In this document: piece after piece, positions 43,789 through 55,392 of the stretch
Layout: each line of letters begins with the position of its first letter
How positions within the stretch are numbered: the stretch's first letter is position 1
Source: Erinaceus europaeus
Lineage: Eukaryota > Chordata > Mammalia > Eulipotyphla > Erinaceidae
Reading direction: 5' to 3'
NCBI RefSeq assembly: GCF_950295315.1
Contig: NC_080185.1
Span: forward strand, 46,047,237-46,111,236
Length of the DNA stretch: 64,000 bases
Notes under the pieces: generated by a model
Told to the model about the DNA's origin: nothing
The model's input: the letters and a program-made list of their open reading frames with translations, nothing else
Databases searched by the model: none
Position numbers and translations under genes: made by a program

Positions 43789-44070
43789 AGTCAGGTGGTA
43801 GCACAGCGTGTTAAGCTCACATGGCACGAAGTACAAGGACCAGCATAAGGATCCTGGTTTGAGCTCCCCACCTGCAGGGAGGTCACTTCACAAGTGGTGA
43901 AGCAGGTCTGCAGGTTCTTTCTCTTCTCCTTTCTGTCTTCCCCTCCTCTCTTGTTTCTCTCTGCATTATCCAACAACAATAACAACAACAATAATAATCA
44001 CAACAATGATAAAAATATCAGGGCAACAAAAGGGGGAAAATTTTAAAAAATAAAAAAAAACCTCTTCTAG
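43789..44070 (+). mobile_element. SINE, directly adjoining the previous one
   Basis: GGCAGTCAGGTGGTAGCACAGC head, CTGGTTTGAGCTCC, CAACAACAATAACAAC and GGGCAACAAAAGGGGG tail. Inserted at the A-rich tail of the preceding SINE. Confidence 0.88.
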
Positions 44071-44501
44071 GATATCACTTATGTACTCCTAAGTATTTGT
44101 ATTTTCTAGACAATTCAACTGAAGAAGTCACTAGAAAATAATGTGTTTCCCATTTATTTTAAGATTTTTTAAAGGATTTTAAGGTTATCCAGTATTAAAC
44201 GCATGTAAAAGCTGAAGTTCTATTTTAAGGAGTTTCCAATTTACATTCCAAATTTTCGGTGAAAAATATGATGAATCTTTGATTTACACTTGAGATGGAT
44301 ATGCATCTACTCTCTTAACAAAAACAATAACAACAACAACAAAAATAAAACTAATTTCTCTTCCAATCATTTAATGCTTTCTAGAACATAGTACAAATAC
44401 AAAAGTCACATAAAATGTACTCTAGATGTCATGTAAAGTAAAATAATTTCACTGAAAATAAATACCAGGTTCAGTACATGATCACTCAGACTATATAGAC
44501 T
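44071..44501. other. Unassigned sequence
   Basis: AT-rich; AACAACAAC patch at 44330. No feature recognised. Confidence 0.4.
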
Positions 44502-44637
44502 TTTTTTTTATTTAAGAAAGGAGACATTAACAAAACCATAGGATAAGAGGGGTACAGTTCCACACAATTCCCACCACTTGATCTCAATATCCCATCCCCT
44601 CTCCTGATAGCTTTCCCATTCTCTATCCCTCTGGGAT
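44502..44637 (-). mobile_element. L1 3' terminus, minus, very short
   Basis: About 135 bp: TTATTTAAGAAAGGAGACATTAAC, CCATAGGATAAGAGGGG, CTCTATCCCTCTGGGAT. Severely 5'-truncated L1. Confidence 0.88.
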
Positions 44638-44650
44638 AGGTATGATAACA

Positions 44651-44701
44651 GGGGCCGGGTCGTGGAGCACCTGGTTGAGCACACATGTTACCGTGCACAA
44701 G
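44651..44701 (+). mobile_element. SINE, 5' part, split by solo LTR 3
   Basis: GGGGCCGGGTCGTGGAGCACC head to CCGTGCACAAG. The remainder follows at 45196. The outer SINE duplication GTATGATAA lies near 44640 and 45362. Confidence 0.9.
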
Positions 44702-45195
44702 TGTTGGGTAGTATGCCGGCTCCCCTGGCTTAAAACCTTTGTCTCTAATCCTGCTTAACTAAGCACCAGCATTCCTGCAGGGCATTGGTTTGATCCCACT
44801 TAAAGCTGCAGTCTATTTACATAAACCACTGTTTACTAAGCACCACCCTGCCTCCAGGGCATTGGTTTAATCCCGCTGGTTCATACTCTCTTTTTGCTTC
44901 GCCCCCTCTCCTTGTCACACCCTGATTTCCACCAATCTTTTTTTGCTCCACCCTCTCTACCTCACATCCTGTTTCTGCCCTACTTGGCGAGTATATATAA
45001 CAGCTGCTCTTCTGTTTTAAAACACTTGGAATTGCTTTCTGGCTCCGAGAGTTCCAGAGTGTAATTCCTGCAACACTAGCTTGGCACGAGTTCCTGATCC
45101 CTCTCCCATGCAGCAGCCTAGGTTGGCTCCAGTTGAGTTCTCTCCAACCCAGAGAGCACATGCTCGGGAAGAAATACCCTCAGGCTATCCTGGCA
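44702..45195 (+). repeat. Solo LTR 3
   Basis: 494 bp, TGTTGGGTAGTATGCC to AGGCTATCCTGGCA. Target duplication CACAAG at 44696-44701 and 45196-45201. TATA-like GAGTATATATAAC at 44991. An internal duplication: two copies of CTGCAGGGCATTGGTTT / CTCCAGGGCATTGGTTT with TAAGCACCA upstream (about 44758-44795 and 44836-44872). Confidence 0.92.
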
Positions 45196-45360
45196 CACAA
45201 GGACCCAGGTTTGAGCCTCCAGTTCCCACCTGCAGGGGAAAGCTTTGCAAGTGGTGAAGCAGAGCTGCAGCTGTCTCTCTTTCTACCACCCTCTTCCTTC
45301 TCGATTTCTGGCTGTTTCTATTCAATTAGTAATAAAGATAATAATAAAAATAAAATAATA
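45196..45360 (+). mobile_element. SINE, 3' part
   Basis: CACAAGGACCCAGGTTTGAGCC (B box), GGAAAGCTTTGCAAGTGG, CTGGCTGTTTCTATTC and an AATAATAAAAATAAAATAATA tail. Confidence 0.9.
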
Positions 45361-45544
45361 AGTATGATAATGGAGTAGGGGACAGAAATGTTTCATATTA
45401 GCACAGATGAGGTAGTCTTTAGCACTTACCTTTTAAAATAAAGAAAAATAAGATGATCTAGTAATTTCAGCTCAAATATTATTAATTCTAAAGTGTATAT
45501 ATTTTAATGTTTTATTAGTATTTTAATACTGATTTATAAGATTG
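45361..45544. other. Unassigned spacer
   Basis: AT-rich, no feature recognised. Confidence 0.35.
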
Positions 45545-47560
45545 TAAGGGGTATAATTGTAATAGGGGTATAATTCTATATAGTTGCCTCCACCAGAGTT
45601 CTGTGTGTGCCCCATATTCTCCATCAGAAATTTCCCTATTGTTTATTCCCTTAGGTGTATGGACCAAAATTCCTTCTGGGGTGGAGAAGGTGGGAGTTCT
45701 GGCTTCTGTAATTGCTTCTCAGCTCAACATGAATGTTGACAGGTTGATCCATATCCCCAACCTGTTTATTTCTTTCTCTACTGGGTTAGAGCTCTGGAGA
45801 GGCGAGATACCAGGCAACACTGCCTAGGGAAAGTCAGGATGGAATCATAGTAGCATCTGGAACTTGGTGGCTAAAATGCAGTAAGATGGAAATCAAGACA
45901 AAATGTTTAATAATCAGGGACAATAAAGTAGGAATATAGCAGATGAAAGTAGGAAACTTAAGGTAGAAGGAAGCTAGGAAGTCTATTTAAGGAATGTTGC
46001 TAGGAGCCTATGTCTTAATAAACTTTGCTTGAGCTTGATAGCTAACATGGGGGTGTGGACCAGATATATTGTCTGGAAATGTGGTGTCAGATTGAGAAGA
46101 GAAGCATGATTAGGGCAGAGAGTTGCTCATAAACTTGAAGAAGATATATAAATGCAATTAACTGTTTACCACAATGATCTAACCTGGGTCCCGTATACAT
46201 TTATATTTAGCACAGGAGCCTGTACAACCTCTAAGTCCCAGTCAGACTGAGCTCACAGTCTATAGTCACAGCTGGGAGCATTGTGGTTGCGCTCATTTTG
46301 GAGCTAATCTTCCTTGAATGGCAGAGTACGATGATCCAGCCTCCCTTCTGATAGTGTTTAAGTCCCTACCATTGTTAGTTCATAGTGAGGGTATAGCCCT
46401 GAAGAAGCCTACAAAAAGAGCTTATGATGATATTCCCAATGGGTGTGACCAGTGATGGTAGAGCTAGGGATCTATCAGAGATCTAGGCCCATATTATCTA
46501 TGGGAGAATCTAAGGATTCCCTGTCTAGGACCCTAGGTAAGGGGGTGGCCTGATAGTGGACAAAGAGGCTATAGTTAAGTCAGCCAGCCTCTTACCCTTA
46601 CACAACTTTTGTAGCCACTTGTTTATCTGACAACCTTAGTCTTTCTCTCAGTTGTTAAAGTGTTGAGAGTCTTTTGTTGTATGGAAACCCATATTAGTTT
46701 TATGAGATCAAGCCCCCTGTTAGGGAGGAAATAGACCTGGGATTTTCATGAGATCTTAGTTAGCCTCAAGATTTTCTGCATTTACTTGTTTGGTGATTCT
46801 AACAAAGATTATCCTAGGAACAATAATTTCCCTTTACTAGATATTTAGTTTTGCCAGTGTAACTCTTGGCCAGTTGTATAGTGTTTCTTCTGAAGTTATT
46901 AAGGGGTAGCAATAATGTTGACACTATGTCAAAATAGATTTTAAAAGATGGAACTATGTCTTACTTAAACACTTTTGTATAGATAATTGAGTAGATAAAG
47001 TGATTAAGGGAAGTGAAGTAGGGGGTAAGAAAGAAGGGTGTTTAGGCCTATGTAATAAATGTATGTTTAGAGAATTTATGATGCCTTCTTTAGGCCCTTC
47101 TACTAGAATTCCAGTCTTATTAGGTATACATCTAGTCTCAGAGGTCTAGTAAGCACTTTTACTTTGAGATACATAATTGTCCCTTGCTTGTGGATGCATG
47201 TACACATACACATACTACCCTATGCCTTAGGCTTTAGCTAGTATCTGTAACTATGTTGGCAAACCTATCATCTGAAATGGAACTAGGTTGTCCCATGTGT
47301 TAGGAAAGATCTCACCAGATTGGAAGATTTAGGTGGTTGAAATCTCAGGTTTGGCATCTCTGGAGACAATCCACAGTAACAAATAAGTAGTAATATTGAC
47401 TTATTTGTGGTCAACAGAGGCAGTATAACAGGGTAAGGTAGCAGAGAGAAAAAACATTAAGAAATACAAACAGGTTTCAGGACTAGGAGAAATATATATA
47501 TTAAAGATAATGGGAAGAGTTCCTTGTAGTCTTAGAAAAAATTTAAAATAGCTAGTTATT
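45545..47560 (-). mobile_element. Very long L1 3'UTR, older subfamily, minus
   Basis: The common L1 end (GTATGGACCAAAATTCC, TGGGGTGGAGAAGGTGGGAG) at the left, then complements of the blocks seen at 37.7-39.3 kb (TAGGATCCCT-type, GCTATAGTC, CCATTGTTAG). It extends past 47340 (AAGATCTCACCAGATTGG, TCTGGAGACAATCCAC) to about 47560. The 3'UTR of this subfamily is therefore about 1.8-2 kb. Right boundary approximate. Confidence 0.72.
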
Positions 47561-47639
47561 TATTATTATTACCAAGTTAGTTGGGAGCTTGTTTTTCTTT
47601 GAAAATCCAGTGGTTAGGATTGACAGTAGTATAATTGAC

Positions 47640-48225
47640 CTCACTATACTTTATGACATTTAAAGATGTCTGCTTTAGATACTGGCAATTTCTCTCCTGA
47701 GGATTTAATCAAAGAAAGCAAAAATGCCTATCTAATGATATCTCTGCACACCTACGTTCAAGCAGCATAATTCCTAAGTGCCCAAATATGGAAGCAAGCC
47801 ACATGTCTAACATATGAGTAACTAAATAAATTGTTGTATAAATACAAAATGGAATACTACTCAGCTGTTAAAAACAATGAAGCCATCTCCTTTACCTTAT
47901 CTGGGATGAAACTTGAAGTACTCATGAGTTAAGTGAGATAAGCCAAAAAAGGAAAAAATACTGGAAGATCTCACATATAGATGAAATTAAAGAAACAAGG
48001 ATAGAATGGGAAAACACAGAGTGAAACTTGGACTGGGTGTGGTGGGGGTGGAGGGAGCACTGGGATCCTCGTACATGATGGTAGAGAAGAGCCTAAGTTT
48101 GGGGTGAAAGTGTTGGCAGTCACCTGTCACCAGGAGATGAGAAATTGTAGCCATGTGTAAACTACTACACTGTAAACCGTTAGCATCCAATAAAATCATG
48201 AGAAAAAATAACCCTGGTGACAAAA
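47640..48225 (+). pseudogene. L1 ORF2 C-terminus and short 3'UTR
   Basis: GCAATTTCTCTCCTGAGG, AATGGAATACTACTCAGCTG (MEYY-like box), GATAAGCC..., then a 3'UTR of the CACAGAGTGAAACTTGGAC type ending CCAATAAAATCATGAG. Decayed; 5'-truncated. Confidence 0.82.
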
Positions 48226-48244
48226 AATAAAACAAAAATTTCAT

Positions 48245-48388
48245 ATACTATCAATACCCATTAAAGTGTCAAGATAAAAAGTCAATCCACATAGACCAAT
48301 GGCATTTCTTTACACGTATGATGAGTCAAGAGGAAAAAGAAATGAAAGAAGCAATCTTATTCTCAACTGAACTGAAAAAGATAAACTG
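48245..48388 (+). pseudogene. L1 ORF2 fragment, part 1
   Basis: AGTCAATCCACATAGACCAATGGC...GAACTGAAAAAGATAAACTGC: the region after the RT palm. Split by the SINE at 48390. Confidence 0.82.
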
Positions 48389-48389
48389 C

Positions 48390-48675
48390 TGGGAGTCGGG
48401 CTGTAGTGCAGGGAGTTAAGCGCACGGTGGCGCAACGCGCAAGATCAGGAGTAAGGATCCCGGTTCGAACTCCCGGCTCTTCAGGGGAGTCGCTTCACAG
48501 GTGGTGAAGCAGGTCTGTAAGGTGTCTGTCTTTCTCTCCCCGTCTGTCTTCCCCTCCTCTCTCCATTTCTCGCTGTCCTATCCAACAATGACGACATCAA
48601 TAATAACGACAATAACTACAGCAACAATAAAAAGACAACAAGGGCAACAAAAGGAAAAATAAATAAAATTTTTAA
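48390..48675 (+). mobile_element. SINE, young-looking, with target duplication
   Basis: GGGAGTCGGGCTGTAGTGCAGG head, B-box GGTTCGAACTCC, CAACAATGACGACATC, CAACAAGGGCAACAAAAGG. Target duplication AAAAAGATAAACTGCT at about 48374-48389 and 48676-48691. Several CpGs survive, so it is one of the younger SINEs here. Confidence 0.93.
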
Positions 48676-48679
48676 AAAA

Positions 48680-49665
48680 GATAAACTGCTTTGGAGTAAA
48701 TCTAAGAGGTAGAAAAGCTTTACAATGAAAACTATAGGGCTTTGTTAAAAACCAACAGAAAGACAGAAATGTGCGGATATCACGTGTTCATGGATAGGAG
48801 GAATAAATTCATGTAAAAATAATGTATTGGTTCAGTACAATCTCTATCAAACTTCCACTGGAATTCTTCAAGGAAATTGAACAAAGAGTCCTAAAATGTG
48901 TGTGGAACCCTGAAGACCATGAATAATGAAAAAAATTATGTGTGACAGAAGAAAATGGAGGTACCACATTCCCTGACTTGAAGGTGTACTACAATGCAAT
49001 AATAGCCAAACAGTGTGGTACTGCAACAAAAGTGGGCACTAACACCTGTAAAGCAATAGAAAATACAGAAATAAATCCATACATATATGACCATCTAATA
49101 TGTGCTGAGTTAAAACCATTCAACTTGAAAAATAAATCGTCTTCAATGGCTCTGGAAACACTAGACAACCACATATAGAAAAATAAAGCTGGACCATCAC
49201 CTAACATCATTAAATGAAATTAACTCAAAATGGATAAAATACTTGAATATTAGACCTGATGCTATAAAGAAAATAAGGGTGCAACAGTTCAGACCTAAAC
49301 ATCGAATATATATCTGGAGACTCAAAGCCATTGCCACAGGAAAGTAAAGCAAGAATAAACATATGGGACTACATCTGATTAAAAAGCTTCTTCGCAGAGA
49401 AAGAAATTATCAAGATACTAAGAAATCAGGCTAGTAGAAGCACATGAGGTGATACAGTGGATTAATGTGGAACTCAGAAGCATGAAGTTTCTTTTGTTAA
49501 AACCAATAGAAAGCATGTACTGGGGAATAATGTTCTGGTTCTCTTTTGCAAAAGAATAAATGAAAGCTAGCACATCCTACGTCTGACAAGTAGTCAATAT
49601 AAAAAAAATACATAAAGAGCTAATATAGCTCAACAACAAAAACCAAGTAAACCAATTTAAAAGTG
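48680..49665 (+). pseudogene. L1 ORF2 fragment, part 2
   Basis: Continues from the SINE: TAAACTGCTTTGGAGTAAATC, AATGGAGGTACCACATTCCCTGAC (frame 48942-49178), then the [17 protein letters not shown]. 49435-49570 looks like an old SINE insertion (AGTAGAAGCACATGAGGTGATAC), after which ORF2 resumes. Many stops. Confidence 0.78.
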
Positions 49666-49789
49666 GGAAACTGTTTTGTTATTTGTATCACCCAGATTTT
49701 AGCCTGGCTTCTACCAACTTCATTGAAGGAAATTTTGGTGCTATGGCCTTTTTTACTATATCTTTGTCTTTTTAACTCTGGTTTTCTTA
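49666..49789. other. Unassigned junction sequence
   Basis: Lies between the ORF2 relic and an inverted 3'UTR; may be the decayed 3' terminus of the latter. Confidence 0.3.
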
Positions 49790-50115
49790 CCCCTAACACT
49801 TATCCCTCTGGGACTATGGATCAAAATTCTTTCGGGGTGCAGAAAGAAGGAGTTCTGGCTTCTGTAATTGCTTGTCCACTGGACACGGGCGTTTTCAGAT
49901 CAGTCCAAATCCCTAGCCTGTCTCTATCTTTCCTTAGTGGGGTAGGGCTCTGGAGAAGTGAGGTTCTGAGACACTTTGGTGACACCATCTGCCCAGGGAC
50001 ATCAGGATGGTATTGTAGTAGTATCTCAAACTTGGTGGCTGAAAGGCGATAAGACATAAAAGAAGTCAAACTGTTTCGAACACAGGGATCAAGGCGTAAG
50101 ATTAGAGCCAATCAG
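49790..50115 (-). mobile_element. L1 3'UTR, older, minus
   Basis: TCCCTCTGGGACTATGGATC, TTCTGGCTTCTGTAATTGC, TTAGTGGGGTAGGGCTCTGG. Head to head with the plus-strand ORF2 relic to its left. Confidence 0.82.
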
Positions 50116-50967
50116 AATAGATATTTTAAAATATATCAAACATTAGAAAATAGATAAAACATACACCATATTATAAAACTGAAATCTCATTTTTCTTATT
50201 TTTCAGTCTTATCTCTAAAATGCTAAGTGAGCTAAAGTTTTCTCAAACTCTCATAGTCATTTTCAGTGGAGGAAGCAATTTTTTTTTCTTTGTTTCATTG
50301 AAGGGTCTGTTTGAGACCTTTTTAGCTACATTCTGTAAGCACAAAGTGTCTATCTAATAAGAAATCAAAGTTATCTTTCTATCTGTCCTTTTACAATAAA
50401 ACAGTATTCTACAGTTCGTCTGAATCAGGAACTGCATCTTTATAAGCATAGAAAATCTATATAAACCGCACTAGTTTAACTTGTTAATGGAGATCCAACA
50501 AGAAGCTTGCTTTTGCTCCTTATTTCCTTTCTTTATTTTCTCCTAGGCATATTGAATTGTCTCGTTCACATACACATATATACACAGATACATCTATAAT
50601 CTCTCACCTCTCAACTGTCCCTTTCCATCGTTCTTACTTGATTTATCTCTCTGTCTTATCTTTGCTCTTGCTCCAAGAAATAGTTAATCATTATTGAAAT
50701 TGGTTATGTATTCTGTGTCTTTATTAATGCCAAAAGCTTTTCCATGTATAAGGCCTATCATCGCACTTTATAATATGGAGAATAAGTTCTCTGAGATATT
50801 ATTAATACAAGAATTATTTCAATAATATGAACAATCTATCACACTCATACTATTCAATGAATCAGTATTTCACATTGTATAAACTATATGTGAGTCACAT
50901 CATTGAAACAAGAAGCAGAGGATGAAAGCTTCAAGTATATTGACTTGTGAAAAAGATAGGCACTTGT
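50116..50967. other. Unassigned sequence
   Basis: AT-rich, no gene or repeat recognised. Confidence 0.4.
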
Positions 50968-50982
50968 GAAAGCATATGTTCT

Positions 50983-52740
50983 TTTTTATTTTTTTTATTT
51001 TTAAATTTTTTATTTAAGAAAGGATTAATGAACAAAAACATAAGGTAGGAGGAGTACAACTCCACACAATTCCCACCACCCAATCTCCATAACCCACCCC
51101 CCTCCCATGATAGCTTTCCCATTCTCTAGCCCTCTGGGAGCATGGACCCAGGGTCATTGAGGGTTGCAGAAGGTAGAAGGTCTGGCTTCTGTAATTGCTT
51201 CCCCGCTGAATATGGGCGTTGACTGGTCGGTCCATACTCCCAGTCTGCCTCTCTCTTTCCCTAGTAAGGTGTGTCTCTGGGGAAGCTGAGCTCCAGGACA
51301 CATTGGTGGGGTCTTCAATCCAGGGAAGCCTGGCCAGCATCCTGGTGGCATCTGGAACCTGGTGATTGAAAAGAGAGTTAACATACGAAGCCAAACAATT
51401 TGTTGAGTAATCATGGATCCCAAGCTTGGAAAAGTGGAGATGAAGTGTTAGGGAGGTACTCACTGCAAACTCTAGTGTACTTCTGCTTTCAGGTATATAT
51501 TTTGCAGTAGTTTATGGGTACGTGTGAACATAATCTCTCTCTCACAGAAACTGGTGTATATCTAAGTTATGGGACTTTGTTAGAAAGTGAACTACCTGAG
51601 GTGAAATTAGAGTGTACTATAAAAGGAAAGGTCTCACCCGAGTAATGAAGCTGAAGGGTTGTCATTCCACACGTGAAGTCTCTGGACACAGTCTGAAGTG
51701 AAGCATGCTGAGGTGGCAATCGTTGCGTTGGTTAGGTTGTGATCGGCGGATGCAATATTATTTGGTTTGGATTGGGAGATGCATACGGGAAAGTGGGCCC
51801 TATCCAAGGGTTCCAGGACTGGGGGAAGGAGGGACTCTATAGTGGAGATGTGAGGTTCCTGCTGTCTTAGGGTTCAAAAAGACAATCGATAGTTAATGTT
51901 ATCATCACATTATTTGTTAATTGGGTTAACTTTGAAAAGTCCTTTTGTTATGGTTTGCCGTACAGTATCCAGTATCTTATATATAGCTGTGCTATTTTAC
52001 ATTGCTGGTGGAAATGTAAATTGGTACAGCCTCTGTGGAGAGTAGTCTGGAAAACTCTCAGAAGGCTAGACATGGACCTTCCATATGATCCAGTAATTCC
52101 TCTCCTGGGGTTATACCCCAAGGACTCCATAACACCCAACCAAAAAGAGGTGTGTACCCCTCTGTTCATAGCAGCACAATTCATAATAGCTAAAACCTGG
52201 AAGCAACCCAGGTGCCCAACAACAGATGAGTGGCTGAGAAAGCTGTGGTATATATACACAATGGAATACTATGCAGCTATCAAGAACAATGAACCCACCT
52301 TCTCTGACCCATCTTGGACAGAGCTAGAAGGAATTATGTTAAGTGAACTAAGTCAGAAAGATAAAGATGAGTATAGGATGATCCCACTCATCAACAGAAG
52401 CTGACTAAGAAGATCTGAAAGGGAAACTAAAAGCAGGACCTGATCAAATTGTAAGTAGGGCACCAAAGTAAAAACCCAGTGGTGAGGGGTAGACATGCAG
52501 CTTCCTGGGCCAGTGGGGGGTGGGAGTGGGCGGGAGGGATGGGTCACAGTCCTTTGGTATTGGGAATGGTGTTTATGTACACTCCTAGCAAAATGTAGAC
52601 ATACAAATCAGTAGTTAATTAATATGAGAGGGGGAAAATCAACTGTATGTCTCAAAGTTTCTCAAAACACAAACTGAATCTTTTTAATATATAGGCTGTG
52701 TATTTGATATGCGGACTCTCTCAAAAGCCTAGACCAAGTA
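50983..52740 (-). mobile_element. 5'-inverted (twin-primed) young L1
   Basis: A 1,758-bp insertion bounded by the 15-bp duplication GAAAGCATATGTTCT (50968-50982 and 52741-52755). 50983-51990 is the distal 3'UTR with its poly(A), on the minus strand. About 51998-52740 is the end of ORF2 plus the proximal 3'UTR, on the plus strand. Against the copy at 25.9 kb the two pieces are contiguous L1 sequence apart from roughly 18-20 lost bases (ATTAGAAGCATCC region). This is the product expected when a second strand-primed reaction starts on the L1 RNA. Confidence 0.96.
52000..52404 (+). pseudogene. L1 ORF2: L1 ORF2 C-terminal end, open frame in inverted half
   Basis: About 135 codons of ORF2 C-terminus, open up to the TGA after IPLINRS at 52404: Cys-motif remainder (HCWWKC), PVIPLLGLYPKDS, MFIAA-equivalent (LFIAAQFI) and MEYYAAIKNNEP. 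The frame appears to extend left of the junction by chance. Without a promoter or the rest of ORF2 it is not functional. Confidence 0.9.
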
Positions 52741-52755
52741 GAAAGCATATGTTCT

Positions 52756-53490
52756 ACACAGTATCTTTAAATTGAACTCATGCTGTGAGAGACAGAAAAG
52801 AAATAAGGATTAGATGAGGAAAAGGTCTGGGAACCATCTTTCCTTTTTTTAGTTACATAAAGTTTTACCTTCATGCATGTACAAAGAGGTGAAGTATTTA
52901 TTAGATAAATGCAAATTTTCTCTTATATCCACATTTAGTCACAAAACAATAATTTTATCAGAAATGTCCTCTGTTAGCATAAACCAAGACATTTTTAGGA
53001 GAAAAAAGTAAGTTTTTATTTTGTGCTAATACAATAAATAAAATATTTATGAAGGGAAGAAAGTACTAAAGATACAGAAAAAATAACCATTAAATTATAT
53101 ACATTTTAAATTGAAGCAACATTTTACAATTCAATAAACACATTCCAGCCAATGTTCAAGATGTACAAATTTTGAAACATTTGTTGCTAATGCTTTGAAA
53201 ACATAGCAATGCACAAGAATGATTACTTAGAATTTAACTTTTCTCCAAAAATAAGGAATTTTACAAGGATAGTTTAAGTATGTTCTAGAAGTAAAAAAAA
53301 AAAAAAACGTACGAAATATGTCAATAAAAAAACAACCTGCTTTCTATGTACAAACAAGCTGACTTCGCACAAAAATAAAACTCAAATCCTAATTTTATTT
53401 TTTATACCATTCAGATAATAATTTTCCAGTAAAAGATTCACAGACCATCCCCCCCCTTTTTAATATACCTTATCATTAGAAATGTATTCA
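52756..53490. other. Unassigned sequence
   Basis: AT-rich, A-run at 53293-53307. No feature recognised. Confidence 0.4.
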
Positions 53491-53494
53491 GGAG

Positions 53495-53874
53495 AGGATT
53501 CAGGAGATTTCCAGAACTGCAGAACAGCAATGGTAGGGACTATCCCACTCTCCTATGGGTAGTTGGGTCAATCTGCTATGACCCTTGAGGAAGACTGTTC
53601 CTGAAATGAGTGCAGCCTAGAATATTCCTAGCAGTGACCACGTATTTCAAGCTCAGACTGACAGGTACTCAAAGGTTATACAGAGGCTTCTGTGCTAAAT
53701 ATGAATATATATGTGTCCTAGGTCAGATTGATGGGGTTAACAGTTAATGGTATTTATATTTAATCTCTAGCATAAACAAATCCAGAACTGAGTACTACTC
53801 AGGTAGTTCCCCTCCGCCCCCTCTCTCTCTATATATATATTCTCTATATATATTCTCTCTATATATATATATTT

Positions 53875-53949
<75 letters not shown>

Positions 53950-54058
53950 GTTGTTTTTGTTGAGAGGGTCAAGACACAGAACTTTGGTAGTGAATGTGAT
54001 GTGGAATTATACCCTGTACTCTTACAATCGTGTAAGCCATTATTAAACTACTAGTAGA
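53495..54058 (+). mobile_element. L1 3'UTR, older, with microsatellite
   Basis: AACAGCAATGGTAGGGACTATCCC, TAGAATATTCCTAGCAGTGACC, then the terminus CAGAACTTTGGTAGTGAATGTG and CATTATTAAACTACTAG. Interrupted by a (CT)n/(AT)n tract at 53814-53948. Confidence 0.78.
53814..53948. repeat. Compound (CT)n(AT)n microsatellite
   Basis: Alternating CT and AT blocks ending in about 22 AT units. Confidence 0.95.
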
Positions 54059-54357
54059 AATTTTTTTATCTGAGTTATCACTTTATTAAGGAAATAACTT
54101 TGATTGTCAACATATTTAATGCGGTAAAGCACTTCTTACTGCATTAAATATTAAATATTACTGGAGTAATGTTTTTCTAAAGTGTTCAAATACTATCACA
54201 AGATTTTTGAACAAATAAACACTAATATTTCCAAAAATATAAAAAGAGAATAGCAGAAAAACGTGGGCAATATTCAGACACCTATCTGAATAAAATTATA
54301 GAATAAAAACAAAATGTTCGTCTAATTTCAGTTTTCTAACTTAAAAACCGTAATCTA

Positions 54358-54541
54358 TGTTTATTTATTGGATAGGCACAGCCAGAAATCAAGAGGGCAA
54401 GGAGAGTTAGAGAGGGAGAGAGAAAGAGAGATACCTGCAGCACTGCTTCACTACTTGCAATGCTTTCCCCTTGCAGGTGGGGACCAGGAGTTCAAACCCT
54501 TGTCCTTGTGCATTGTAACATATGCGCCACGACCCTGCCCC
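54358..54541 (-). mobile_element. SINE, short subfamily, minus
   Basis: TTTATTTATTGGATAGGCACAGCC (complement of the tail), TTGCAGGTGGGGACCAGGAG and GCCACGACCCTGCCCC (complement of the head). Confidence 0.88.
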
Positions 54542-54544
54542 ATT

Positions 54545-55185
54545 TCATTTTTCTGCATGAGGCTGTCCAGTTCTTTCAGAATCACTTATTGAAGAGGCTT
54601 TCTATACTTTATTAGACAGTTCTGACCCCTTTGTCATATATGAGGCACCTATCTCTGTATGAGTTTAGTTCTGAGCTCTCTATTCTACTCCATTGGTTCA
54701 GATATCCATTTTTCTTTCTGTACCACACTGTTTTAATTACTACCGCTTTATAGTATAAAATGAAGTGGAGGTTGTCATGTATCCATTTTTCTTCTTCTTT
54801 TCTTTAGGAGTTCTTTGACTATTTCTATTTTTTAATGGTTCCACATGAATTCTGGGTAAGTTGTTCAATTTCCTAAAAAAAAAAAAAGTCATTGAAATTT
54901 TGATAGGGGTTGCATTGAGTCTATAGCTTTCTAGAGGTGATTATGCTCACTGAAGCAAGTAAGGAATGAAGGACAGCTACAGGATTATTTCAGTCATATA
55001 TGGAATATATAGAATAGAAACGCATGAACTTGAAAAATATATATATAGTCAGCCTATATCTAAGACCTTGAGGGAACTTTTGTGCTCATCCTTGGGGGGG
55101 CTGACACAGAATTTTGGTGTTGGGACTAGTGTGCAATTATACACCTGTTACTTATAATATTGTAAATTATTGATTTAAAAAAGAA
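54545..55185 (-). pseudogene. Old L1: ORF2 minus joined to 3' end plus
   Basis: 54545-54945 is the complement of ORF2 (GAAGAGGCTTTCTATACTTT, CTACTCCATTGGTTCAGATATCC, TTGATAGGGGTTGCATTGAG). 54950-55185 is the end of an L1 3' region on the plus strand (GAAGGACAGCTACAGG, GGTGTTGGGACTAGTGTGC). Head-to-head order could be an old 5' inversion or two insertions; no duplication could be read. Confidence 0.65.
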
Positions 55186-55205
55186 AGAGGAAACTAAATG
55201 TATGG

Positions 55206-55307
55206 GTTGGAGAGACAGCATAATGGCTATACAAAAGACTTTTATGCCTAAGGCTCTGAGGTCTGAAGTTCAGTCCCTACAACACCAAAAACCAGAACTG
55301 AACTATA

Positions 55308-55349
<42 letters not shown>

Positions 55350-55392
55350 TCTCTGTATCTCTCATTAAAAGTAAGTAAATAAAACATTTTTA
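55206..55392 (+). mobile_element. SINE, third type, with (GT)n
   Basis: GTTGGAGAGACAGCATAATGGC head, AGGTCTGAAGTTCAGTCCC B box and CCAGAACTGAACTATACTC, then a (GT)n run at 55311-55343 and CTCATTAAAAGTAAGTAAATAAA. The microsatellite replaces the normal pyrimidine tract. Confidence 0.72.

Noticed and set aside
54545..55185. Second clear twin-primed L1
   Set aside because: The arrangement fits, but the copy is too old to read a target duplication or the missing bases, so two insertions are equally possible.
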